16,756 nt of DNA from Spirochaetota bacterium (GTDB lineage Bacteria; Spirochaetota; B62-G9; DRHN01). The stretch is taken from assembly GCA_023136305.1 (NCBI GenBank), contig JAGLSF010000012.1:1-16756 (forward strand). Reading direction: 5' to 3'. Below the pieces are notes generated by a model. It did no database searches. It saw only the letters and a list, made by a program, of their open reading frames with translations, and was not told where the DNA came from. Of the stretch, positions 1 through 5,823 are shown one piece after another (within the stretch, counting starts at the first letter, position 1; every line of letters begins with the position of its first letter). The translations under genes and the position numbers were made by a program.

Positions 1-1218
1 AACTATTTCTATCCCGATCTGCCGAAGGCCTATCAGATATCGCAGTACGAGCTTCCTGTAAACAGAGGAGGACGCGTCAGGATTGTCACATCAGATGGTC
101 GTGAGAAGTGGATCGGTATAACGAGAGCCCACCTCGAGGAGGATGCGGGCAAACTGGTGCATGATGAGAATCCGCGCGGACCTAGCTACGTCGACTTCAA
201 CCGGTGCGGGGTACCTCTTCTTGAAATCGTTTCAGAGCCTGATATACGGGACCCCGACGAGGCCTACCAGTTCCTCGTGGCAATCAAGGAGATGATGCAG
301 TATGCCGGGGTGTCGGAATGTAACATGGAGAAGGGTGAGCTGCGGGTCGATGTCAACATCTCGCTGCGCAAATCGGGAGATGAGGGCTTTGGCGTGAAAC
401 AGGAGATCAAGAACATGAACTCCTTTGCAAACGTGAAGAGGGCCCTTGAATATGAGGTGAAGCGGCAGTCAAAGCTCCTCCGAAGCGGAGAGAAACTGTT
501 ACAGCAGACCCTGCTTTTCGATCCAAACAAGAATGCAACTGTCCCCATGCGGACAAAGGAGGAAGCCCAGGATTATCGCTACTTCCCGGACCCCGATCTG
601 GTTCCCGTTGTCCTGACAACTGATGAGATCGAGAAGATGAGGGACGCTCTTCCCGAACTCCCCGAAGCGAAACGTGCACGCTTCGTCATGCAGTATGGGC
701 TTACCGAATATGACGTCGCCAACCTCTGCTCAAACCTGAAAATGGCCAACTATTTCGAGGAAGCTGTCAAGGGGTATGCAAAACCCAAGAAAATAGCGAA
801 CTGGATACTGAGTGAGCTCATGCGGTATCTCAATGAGCAGCGAATTGAAATCGATCAATCCTCGGTCACACCTGCAATGCTGCGCGAGCTTTTTGACCTC
901 ATGGACAGCGGGGTCATTTCGGGCAAAATAGCGAAGGACGTCTTCATGGATATGATGTCAAGCGGAAAGAGCGCGGGCAGCATCGTTGAGAAGAAGGGCC
1001 TGAAGCAGGTTACAGATGAGGGGGCACTGGAAGCGGTTATCTCAGAAGTGATCTCCGAACACATGACGGTGGTCGAAGACGTACGGGGAGGCAAGGAGAA
1101 GGCCTTCGGGTTTCTGGTTGGACAGGTCATGAAGAAGACGAAGGGGAAAGCCAACCCAGAAATCGTGAACAAGCTTCTGAAAGAGAAAATTGGAGGGTCG
1201 CATGATGTGGAACAATGA
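1..1218 (+). CDS. gatB: Asp/Glu-tRNA(Asn/Gln) amidotransferase subunit B (5' truncated by window)
   Basis: GatB is the kinase/amidotransferase subunit of the cytoplasmic GatCAB complex, which converts Glu-tRNA(Gln) (and often Asp-tRNA(Asn)) to the correctly amidated form. The frame is open from base 1, beginning NYFYPDLPKAYQISQYE, a family signature near the N-terminus. The 405 visible residues therefore lack only roughly the first 75-90 of a usual 475-500. Further cradle-domain signatures follow: RAHLEEDAGK, PLLEIVSEPD, and EAQDYRYFPDPDL. The C-terminal helical and YqeY-like tRNA-binding tail is intact (IVEKKGLKQ; GKEKAFGFLVGQVMKKTKGK). The stop TGA is at 1216-1218, inside the start of the next gene, so the two are probably translationally coupled. 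Identity is certain; the true start lies outside the window. Confidence 0.97.
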   Translation, partial: NYFYPDLPKAYQISQYELPVNRGGRVRIVTSDGREKWIGITRAHLEEDAGKLVHDENPRGPSYVDFNRCGVPLLEIVSEPDIRDPDEAYQFLVAIKEMMQYAGVSECNMEKGELRVDVNISLRKSGDEGFGVKQEIKNMNSFANVKRALEYEVKRQSKLLRSGEKLLQQTLLFDPNKNATVPMRTKEEAQDYRYFPDPDLVPVVLTTDEIEKMRDALPELPEAKRARFVMQYGLTEYDVANLCSNLKMANYFEEAVKGYAKPKKIANWILSELMRYLNEQRIEIDQSSVTPAMLRELFDLMDSGVISGKIAKDVFMDMMSSGKSAGSIVEKKGLKQVTDEGALEAVISEVISEHMTVVEDVRGGKEKAFGFLVGQVMKKTKGKANPEIVNKLLKEKIGGSHDVEQ

Positions 1219-2500
1219 GAGGGAGGCACTGACTGACAGCGGTAAGAAGGCTCTGCAGAGTGAAGCGTTGAAGGGTCTCGTGAAGAGGGCCTATGACAAA
1301 ATACCCTTTTATACAGAGAAGTTTGATGAATTGGGGTTGAAGCCCGCCCATATCTCCTCCATAGAGGATATTGTAAAGCTTCCTTTCACCAACAAAACCG
1401 ACTTGCGAGACAATTACCCCTTCGGTATGTTTGCCGTTCCCATGAGTGAGGTTGTTGAAACGCACACCTCTTCGGGAACCACCGGGAAACCAGTCATCGG
1501 AGGGTATACGAAGAAGGATATTGATCTCTGGAGTGAGGTGATGGCTCGCTGTCTGACGCTGAGCGGGACCACCTCCAGTGACGTAGTGCACAACGCATAT
1601 GGGTATGGGCTGTTCACCGGAGGACTTGGCGTGCACTACGGGGCGAGGAGAATCGGTGCTACAGTCATTCCTGTGTCAGGCGGTAATACGAAGCGGCAGG
1701 TCATGATCATGCAGGACTTCGGCAGTACCATTCTTACCTGCACCCCGAGCTACACCCTCTACCTCGCCGAAGTGGGTGAGGAGATGGGAATCGATTTCAA
1801 GAGGCTGCCCCTCAGGGCCGGTAATTTCGGTGCTGAACCCTGGTCCAACAACATGCGTATCGAGATTGAAAACCGTCTTGGCCTTCTTGCACTGGACATC
1901 TATGGCCTCACCGAAATAATCGGACCTGGGGTGGGCAACGAGTGCGAGCAAAAAACAGGTGTGCATCTCTGCGATGATCATTTCTATCCCGAGATCATTA
2001 ATCCCGATACAGGGGAAGTACTGCCCCCGGGTGAAGTTGGGGAGCTCGTCATCACCACACTTACCAAGGAGGCGACGCCGCTGATTCGATACAGGACCAG
2101 GGATATAACCGCCCTCAAGCCGGGGAAGTGTGCTTGCGGACGAACCTCCATGCGCATGGAACGGATTATGGGGAGGACCGATGACATGCTCATCATACGG
2201 GGTGTGAATGTGTTCCCCTCGCAGATCGAAGAAGTGCTTGTGAGAATCGAGGGTACTGAACCGCACTATCGGATCGTGATCGACCGTGTGGGGAGCCTCG
2301 ATGTTCTCGAAGTCCTTGTCGAGATGAATGAGAAAATGATATCGGATGAAATTAAGGAGCTCGAACAGGTAGAGCTGAAAATAAAATCTGAAATCGAAAG
2401 CCTGCTCGGCATAAAGGTTGGTGTCAAACTTGTGGAACCGAAAACGATAACCCGATCAGAGGGCAAGGCAAAAAGGGTATTTGATAAACGTACATTATAA
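1205..2500 (+). CDS. paaK: Phenylacetate-CoA ligase family (PaaK-like) adenylate-forming enzyme
   Basis: This 431-residue enzyme should activate an aryl acid, classically phenylacetate, with ATP and CoA to give aryl-CoA, AMP and PPi. Visible family motifs are the phosphate-binding loop SSGTTGKP (residues 89-96), the adenylate motif DIYGLTE (231-237), the hinge region RTDDMLIIRGVNVFPSQIEE, and a C-terminal lysine-rich stretch near TITRSEGKAKR. Length matches PaaK (about 430). The start is chosen as ATG 1205 because GGAGGG at 1192-1197 lies 7 bases upstream; ATG 1202 or TTG 1190 are possible but worse spaced. The gene overlaps gatB by 14 bases. No other paa catabolic genes are visible, and its partner is an ACT-domain gene. 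That PaaK-ACT pairing is common in anaerobes, often beside indolepyruvate oxidoreductase genes, so the real substrate may be an aryl acid from amino-acid fermentation. Family sure, substrate inferred. Confidence 0.92.
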   Translation: MWNNEREALTDSGKKALQSEALKGLVKRAYDKIPFYTEKFDELGLKPAHISSIEDIVKLPFTNKTDLRDNYPFGMFAVPMSEVVETHTSSGTTGKPVIGGYTKKDIDLWSEVMARCLTLSGTTSSDVVHNAYGYGLFTGGLGVHYGARRIGATVIPVSGGNTKRQVMIMQDFGSTILTCTPSYTLYLAEVGEEMGIDFKRLPLRAGNFGAEPWSNNMRIEIENRLGLLALDIYGLTEIIGPGVGNECEQKTGVHLCDDHFYPEIINPDTGEVLPPGEVGELVITTLTKEATPLIRYRTRDITALKPGKCACGRTSMRMERIMGRTDDMLIIRGVNVFPSQIEEVLVRIEGTEPHYRIVIDRVGSLDVLEVLVEMNEKMISDEIKELEQVELKIKSEIESLLGIKVGVKLVEPKTITRSEGKAKRVFDKRTL

Positions 2501-2506
2501 AGGAGG
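2499..2506 (+). promoter_or_regulatory. Strong ribosome binding site of the ACT-domain gene
   Basis: AAAGGAGG lies 6 bases before ATG 2513 and overlaps the TAA stop of the paaK-like gene. It is a near-perfect anti-16S match, which suggests that the ACT protein is made in excess over the upstream ligase from the same transcript. Confidence 0.8.
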
Positions 2507-2512
2507 TTACCC

Positions 2513-2944
2513 ATGCAGATACGTCAGGTCTCAGTATTCATTGAGAATAAGGTGGGTAGGATTATGGAGATAACCGAGGTGCTCGGAGAGAGCAACATAA
2601 ACCTACGCGCACTTTCCCTGGCAGACACCTCAGATTTCGGCATTCTCAGGATGATCGTCGACAACATCGATAAAGCGGTGGAAGTCCTCAAGGATAAGGG
2701 ATTCATCGTGAAGGAAACGGACGTTGTGGCTGTGGAAGTACCTGATAAACCGGGTGGATTGGCTCAGGTTCTCGAGGTACTCTGCATCGCAAATATCAAT
2801 GTGGAATACATGTACGCCTTTTTCGAGCAGCCGAAAGACAAGGCACTGCTCATATTCAGATTTGAAGATCCCGAGAGGGCCATCGAAGTGCTCAGCGCAA
2901 GAGGGATTCAAATTGCTGGGGGGGAGACCCTGGGAATCGGCTGA
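2513..2944 (+). CDS. Tandem ACT-domain protein, PaaK-associated
   Basis: The 143-residue protein consists of two ACT modules and nothing else. The first runs from about residue 2 to 68 (QVSVFIENKVGRIMEITEVL, with the typical ligand-side V/I-x-N-x-x-G turn). The second runs from about 70 to 140 (VVAVEVPDKPGGLAQVLEVL, with the PG-G turn). ACT domains bind amino acids or related small molecules allosterically, so this is probably a sensor that modulates the neighbouring aryl-CoA ligase or its pathway; that role is inferred from adjacency. It begins 12 bases after the ligase stop and ends just before a convergent gene, so it closes the gatB-paaK-ACT transcription unit. There is no catalytic or DNA-binding domain. 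Confidence 0.88.
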   Translation: MQIRQVSVFIENKVGRIMEITEVLGESNINLRALSLADTSDFGILRMIVDNIDKAVEVLKDKGFIVKETDVVAVEVPDKPGGLAQVLEVLCIANINVEYMYAFFEQPKDKALLIFRFEDPERAIEVLSARGIQIAGGETLGIG

Positions 2945-2955
2945 TATCTTCTCTT

Positions 2956-2988
2956 CCGGAAGAAATTGCCTGATGTTATTTCTTCGGG
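2956..2988. terminator. Possible weak bidirectional hairpin between convergent genes
   Basis: The arms CCGGAAGAAAT (2956-2966) and ATTTCTTCGGG (2978-2988) pair over eight base pairs, then a G-G mismatch, then two more pairs, around an 11-base loop. They lie between the ACT gene and the convergent response regulator gene and overlap the end of the latter. There is no clear T-tract on either side, so termination is only a guess based on position. Confidence 0.3.
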
Positions 2989-3863
2989 AATGTTTTCGAT
3001 ACCTTTACACAGTTGCCCGGCTCAGAATAGTCGACACTGTCATAGAAGAGCGTTGCGAGAAGAACACCCCTCCCATGGTCTGACAGTATTGCCTCGGCGT
3101 CCTTTAGATCGGGAAGCGTACTCAGGTCAAATCCCTCGCCCTGGTCCCGTATTTCAACTGTAATCGAGGAAGGCTCGTAGTCACTCTCTATCCGAACAAC
3201 CATACCTTCACTGTCAGCACGCTTCATTCGGCTTTCGAGAAGCTCCCTGTATGTGTTGTTCTGCAGGGCATCGGACTTCTCACGGAATGTGATTCCCAGA
3301 TTACCATGCTCAATCGCGTTGATCAGCAATTCATAAAGTCCAATGCACATTCCCTCAAGGGAATTGGGATCAGCAACAGCTTGAGCATTGAACAGAATCT
3401 GATTTACCGCTCCCCAAACTCTGGACACATCATTTCCAATGGCAATGTCTTTATGTTCACTCTCTACGATTTCCCTGAAAATCTCGAAACGTTTTCTGTT
3501 CTCACGTTTGAATATGATGTCATCAAGAATCTTGAATAGCTCATCAAAGACGATAGGTTTCTTTATATAGTTCGATGCCCCGGCTCGAAGCGCATTGACC
3601 ACCAGCTCTTCTGTTCCGAAACCGCTCATGACCACCACATCAATATCATCTCGCTGTGCCTTCATGCGCTTCGTTACTTCGATGCCGTCGATACCGGGCA
3701 TCATCACATCGGTTAAAACGATGTCCGGTTCACTGGACTTGAAGAGCTCGAAACCCAGCTCCCCGCTCGGGGCCTGATAGGACTCATAACCCTCCTCGCT
3801 GAGAGCAATGTTGAGTACATCCCGAACCGGCTTTTCATCGTCAATAATGAGTATCTTTTTCAT
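2976..3863 (-). CDS. Response regulator with C-terminal RsbW-like HATPase domain
   Basis: This 295-residue two-domain cytoplasmic signalling protein starts with a receiver domain (residues 1-120): acidic pair D8-D9, phosphoacceptor D52 in TDVMMPG, S80 and K102 (KKP) are all present. The C-terminal half (about 140-295) is a GHKL ATPase of the anti-sigma/RsbW type. It has an N-box ELLINAIEHGN (178-188), a G1 box DQGEGFD (240-246) and a G2 element GRG (264-266), with no histidine-phosphotransfer domain. The likely output is phosphorylation-controlled protein kinase or anti-sigma partner switching rather than DNA binding; this is inference from architecture. No cognate histidine kinase, STAS antagonist or sigma factor is in the window. 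The start codon overlaps the stop of the glycosyltransferase by ATGA, so the two are co-translated. Confidence 0.9.
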   Translation of the reverse strand: MKKILIIDDEKPVRDVLNIALSEEGYESYQAPSGELGFELFKSSEPDIVLTDVMMPGIDGIEVTKRMKAQRDDIDVVVMSGFGTEELVVNALRAGASNYIKKPIVFDELFKILDDIIFKRENRKRFEIFREIVESEHKDIAIGNDVSRVWGAVNQILFNAQAVADPNSLEGMCIGLYELLINAIEHGNLGITFREKSDALQNNTYRELLESRMKRADSEGMVVRIESDYEPSSITVEIRDQGEGFDLSTLPDLKDAEAILSDHGRGVLLATLFYDSVDYSEPGNCVKVSKTFPKK

Positions 3864-4765
3864 GTGCCTATACGTTCAAACCCTTTCCCTTGGTTCTCTA
3901 CCGGTGTCGAAGCCCGGGTCAGCAGGTCCTGCATACGGGCCTGCAGCTCCTCGGCCTCACGATGCTTGCCCCTCTTTCTGCATCCCTCCATGTAGATCGA
4001 GGCTTTTTTCTGGTAGACCTTCAATGCTGCGTCCAGAAAATCGGTACGAAGGTTCCCGGAGGAGATGATCTTTTCAAGAGAACGAATTCTATACTTTTCT
4101 ATGCCGTCGATTCTTCCAGAAAGTTGGTCATCGTGACCACCATGTTTTACGGTCAATGCTTCGTTCAGATACCCAACAGGGTAGCCGGCGGTGATGCGGA
4201 GCCACAGGTCATAGTCTTCGACGAACTCGAAATCTTCGTCAAAGAGTCCCACCCTTTCAAATAAACAGCTATGTATCATAACAGAAGACGGGCTGATGAG
4301 ACAGAGCTGCAGGGATGGCACGAAAAACCAGCCGGCATGTTTTGCATGTTTCTTTCCCTGATTGATACGCTTCCCCTTACGTATCCAGACCTCATCGGTA
4401 TGACAGATGAGATATTCTTCATGGGAGGGATCGTCGGGGCGGACGGTATGAACATAGTGAAGTTGTCGTTCGAGCTTGTCTTTGAGCCAGTAATCATCTG
4501 AATCGAGAAAGGCAATCCATGCCCCTGCTGCCGCCTCTATTCCCCGATTTCGGGCCGCGCTGACGCCGCTATGGTGTGTTGCAATATAGTGAATATCTCT
4601 GTTCACGGAGCGTATAAATGAGGACGTGTCATCGGTTGAACCGTCGTCAACGATGATGATCTCAATATTCCGGTAACTCTGATCAATAACTGAAGCTACA
4701 GCACGTTTGAGAAGCTGTACACGATTGTATGTGGGGATGATGACACTGATCAGCTCATTATCCAT
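3860..4765 (-). CDS. Family 2 glycosyltransferase (GT-A fold)
   Basis: The 301-residue protein is a classical GT2 enzyme that transfers a sugar from a nucleotide-sugar donor to a growing glycan or lipid carrier at the cytoplasmic face. The GT-A core begins at residue 6 (SVIIPTYNR). It shows the nucleotide-binding VDDGSTDD (39-46), SAARNRG (69-75), the metal-binding DSDD (88-91) and the likely catalytic-base region EDYDLW (183-188). There is no membrane segment. ATG 4765 is the first ATG after an in-frame stop and has AAGGA nine bases upstream (4775-4779 on the plus strand). It is the first gene of a two-gene operon with the response regulator, an unusual partner. No other glycan genes are nearby, so the acceptor cannot be named. 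Confidence 0.92.
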   Translation of the reverse strand: MDNELISVIIPTYNRVQLLKRAVASVIDQSYRNIEIIIVDDGSTDDTSSFIRSVNRDIHYIATHHSGVSAARNRGIEAAAGAWIAFLDSDDYWLKDKLERQLHYVHTVRPDDPSHEEYLICHTDEVWIRKGKRINQGKKHAKHAGWFFVPSLQLCLISPSSVMIHSCLFERVGLFDEDFEFVEDYDLWLRITAGYPVGYLNEALTVKHGGHDDQLSGRIDGIEKYRIRSLEKIISSGNLRTDFLDAALKVYQKKASIYMEGCRKRGKHREAEELQARMQDLLTRASTPVENQGKGFERIGT

Positions 4766-4801
4766 ATGTATCAGTCCTTGTGATTATGAAGCATGAATCC
4801 C

Positions 4802-4930
4802 CTACTTACAGCCGTTTGAGCTCTTTTTTCGTGGCAGGTTGTCCCGGAATTCTGTTTTATACCCTTCACCGAGGGCAATCATCTCCTCGAGTATATCGAT
4901 GGGTATTATCGAGTGTTCTACATGAATCAT
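4802..4930 (-). pseudogene. Possible truncated AlbA_2/Schlafen-like gene start
   Basis: A 42-codon minus-strand frame begins at ATG 4930 and stops at TAG 4802-4804. Residues 12-33 include DILEEMIALGEGYKTEFRD followed by NLP. This looks like the opening of AlbA_2 (Schlafen AAA_4) domains, where an acidic amphipathic helix and a GE-x(3)-EFK-x(2)-LP segment come first. The next conserved part of that domain (a helix leading to AFANT-GG) is absent, and the following residues (RKKSSNGCK) do not resemble it in this frame or the other two. I read it as the 5' remnant of a gene whose remainder was deleted, leaving the glycosyltransferase next to its promoter. A genuine small protein cannot be excluded. 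The resemblance is by eye. Confidence 0.33.
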
Positions 4931-4940
4931 CTCATTCTTG

Positions 4941-4969
4941 ATGTTAGGCCACACGGGGGCCGTTGTCAA
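4941..4969 (-). promoter_or_regulatory. Sigma-70-type promoter reading toward the glycosyltransferase operon
   Basis: On the minus strand a perfect -35 TTGACA (4964-4969) is followed after exactly 17 bases by TAACAT (4941-4946; four of six match TATAAT). Transcription would begin near 4934, only a few bases before the ATG of the 42-codon frame and about 165 bases before the glycosyltransferase start. It is the best promoter candidate for the glycosyltransferase-response regulator operon. Confidence 0.55.
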
Positions 4970-5083
4970 ATCAAATTACCCTTTCCTGGCAGGGGAGTTT
5001 CTCTCATATTCTATGAAGAAGAATGAAAGGGGACATAGTTGTGGAAGAAATGCCCCTGATTACATGTGAAGGAGAAAGATCAG

Positions 5084-5812
5084 TTGGCTGACCGAAGCAT
5101 TGTTCAAAAGAGTGTTGTGAACACTCTGTTTTTCATATTGGGCTTCACTGTGATTTTCGTACTGCTCGGTGCCGGAGCGAGTTCATTATCGAGTTTTCTA
5201 ACCCGCCGCATGCGGCTCATCACCATCATTGGGGGGGCCATTATCATTATTCTGGCGTTACAGGTTATGGGTGTCTTTACCATACCCTTTCTCAACTACG
5301 AGCGGGGTAAAGGTTTCAGAAAGAAGCGTGAGGGTGTGATCGGGGCGTTCCTCATCGGTATTACCTTCGCTGCTGCGTGGACGCCTTGTATTGGACCGAT
5401 TCTTTCAAGCATTCTTATCCTTGCAGCGACTAAAGATACAGCCTTGAAAGGTGTGCTGTTGCTTGCCGCCTACTCAGTGGGTCTCGGTGTTCCATTTCTC
5501 TTTGCAGTTGTTGCCTTCAGTTCGTTCCTCTCCTTCTCCAGTTTCCTGAAAAAGAATTTCAAAACCATCAAGCTCGTGAGTGGGATACTGCTCCTGGCAA
5601 TCGGTTTGATGCTTATTATTGGGCAATTCCAGCTGCTTTCACGCTACCTTAGCTTCATACCGGACTACTCACTGGTTGAGTCGAATAGAGTGTCTATTCT
5701 CATTGCCCTTTTTGCCGGTTTTATATCCTTCATCTCTCCATGCGTGCTGCCTCTCATTCCGTCTTATTTGACATTCATAACAGGTGTTTCAGTTCTTGAG
5801 TCAAACAGATAG
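5084..5812 (+). CDS. CcdA/DsbD-family thiol-disulfide transporter, circularly permuted
   Basis: CcdA proteins pass reducing equivalents from cytoplasmic thioredoxin across the inner membrane to extracytoplasmic partners, using one cysteine in TM1 and one in TM4. Here the protein begins at what is normally TM2 (NTLFFILGFTVIFVLLGAG). It continues through TM3, a basic loop (RGKGFRKKREG), TM4 with FAAAWTPCIGP, TM5 and TM6. It then ends with the canonical TM1 block AGFISFISPCVLPLIPSYL. Both active-site cysteines are kept: codons at 5387-5389 and 5741-5743 (C102 and C220). The start is set at TTG 5084, which has AAGGAG (5069-5074) nine bases upstream; GTG 5066 is possible but lacks an RBS. Length, 242 residues, is normal for the family (about 220-240). 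Positive-inside charges put both termini in the cytoplasm at the former TM1-TM2 loop, so each helix keeps its orientation. No thioredoxin-like or cytochrome partner gene is adjacent. Confidence 0.85.
   Translation: MADRSIVQKSVVNTLFFILGFTVIFVLLGAGASSLSSFLTRRMRLITIIGGAIIIILALQVMGVFTIPFLNYERGKGFRKKREGVIGAFLIGITFAAAWTPCIGPILSSILILAATKDTALKGVLLLAAYSVGLGVPFLFAVVAFSSFLSFSSFLKKNFKTIKLVSGILLLAIGLMLIIGQFQLLSRYLSFIPDYSLVESNRVSILIALFAGFISFISPCVLPLIPSYLTFITGVSVLESNR
5675..5809 (+). repeat. Imperfect direct repeat flanking the displaced TM1 block
   Basis: Codons for VESNR (5675-5689) and LESNR (5795-5809) bracket the relocated TM1 segment of the ccdA-like gene. The core GAGTCGAATAGA versus GAGTCAAACAGA agrees at 10 of 12 bases. 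The second copy is the last five codons before the stop. It may be a relic of the duplication that produced the permuted order, or chance. Confidence 0.4.
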
Positions 5813-5823
5813 GTAAAAGACTG

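Larger units (their letters stand above)
4766..5083. other. Intergenic region between divergent glycosyltransferase and ccdA-like genes
   Basis: About 320 bases. The left part holds the glycosyltransferase RBS and a short minus-strand reading frame (4802-4930) that looks like a gene remnant. A near-consensus minus-strand promoter lies at 4941-4969. The right part (4970-5083) should hold the promoter of the ccdA-like gene; the best I find is a poor one, TTTCCT (4982-4987), 17 bases, CATATT (5005-5010). The RBS AAGGAG is at 5069-5074. No trace of the missing N-terminal CcdA membrane segment is seen upstream of the ccdA-like start. Confidence 0.6.

Noticed and set aside
1190..1204. TTG 1190 or ATG 1202 as start of the paaK-like gene
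   Set aside because: TTG 1190 overlaps the GGAGGG ribosome site, and ATG 1202 is only 4 bases from it; ATG 1205 has proper spacing and yields the usual family N-terminus.
1676..2266. A 196-codon minus-strand frame opposite the paaK-like gene
   Set aside because: It mirrors the codon pattern of the ligase, has no RBS and its translation matches no family; the sense gene explains the sequence.
1205..2944. A phenylacetate degradation cluster
   Set aside because: Only the ligase and an ACT protein are present; there are no paaABCDE, paaG, paaZ or related genes in the window.
2952..2963. 12-bp palindrome TCTTCCGGAAGA after the ACT gene
   Set aside because: It has no loop and no T-tract; a hairpin using the wider arms at 2956-2988 is the better, though still weak, terminator candidate.
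4855..5026. A plus-strand frame of about 60 codons upstream of the ccdA-like gene, checked for the missing TM1
   Set aside because: The translation contains no SPC motif or hydrophobic helix and no start with an RBS; it is not a CcdA fragment.
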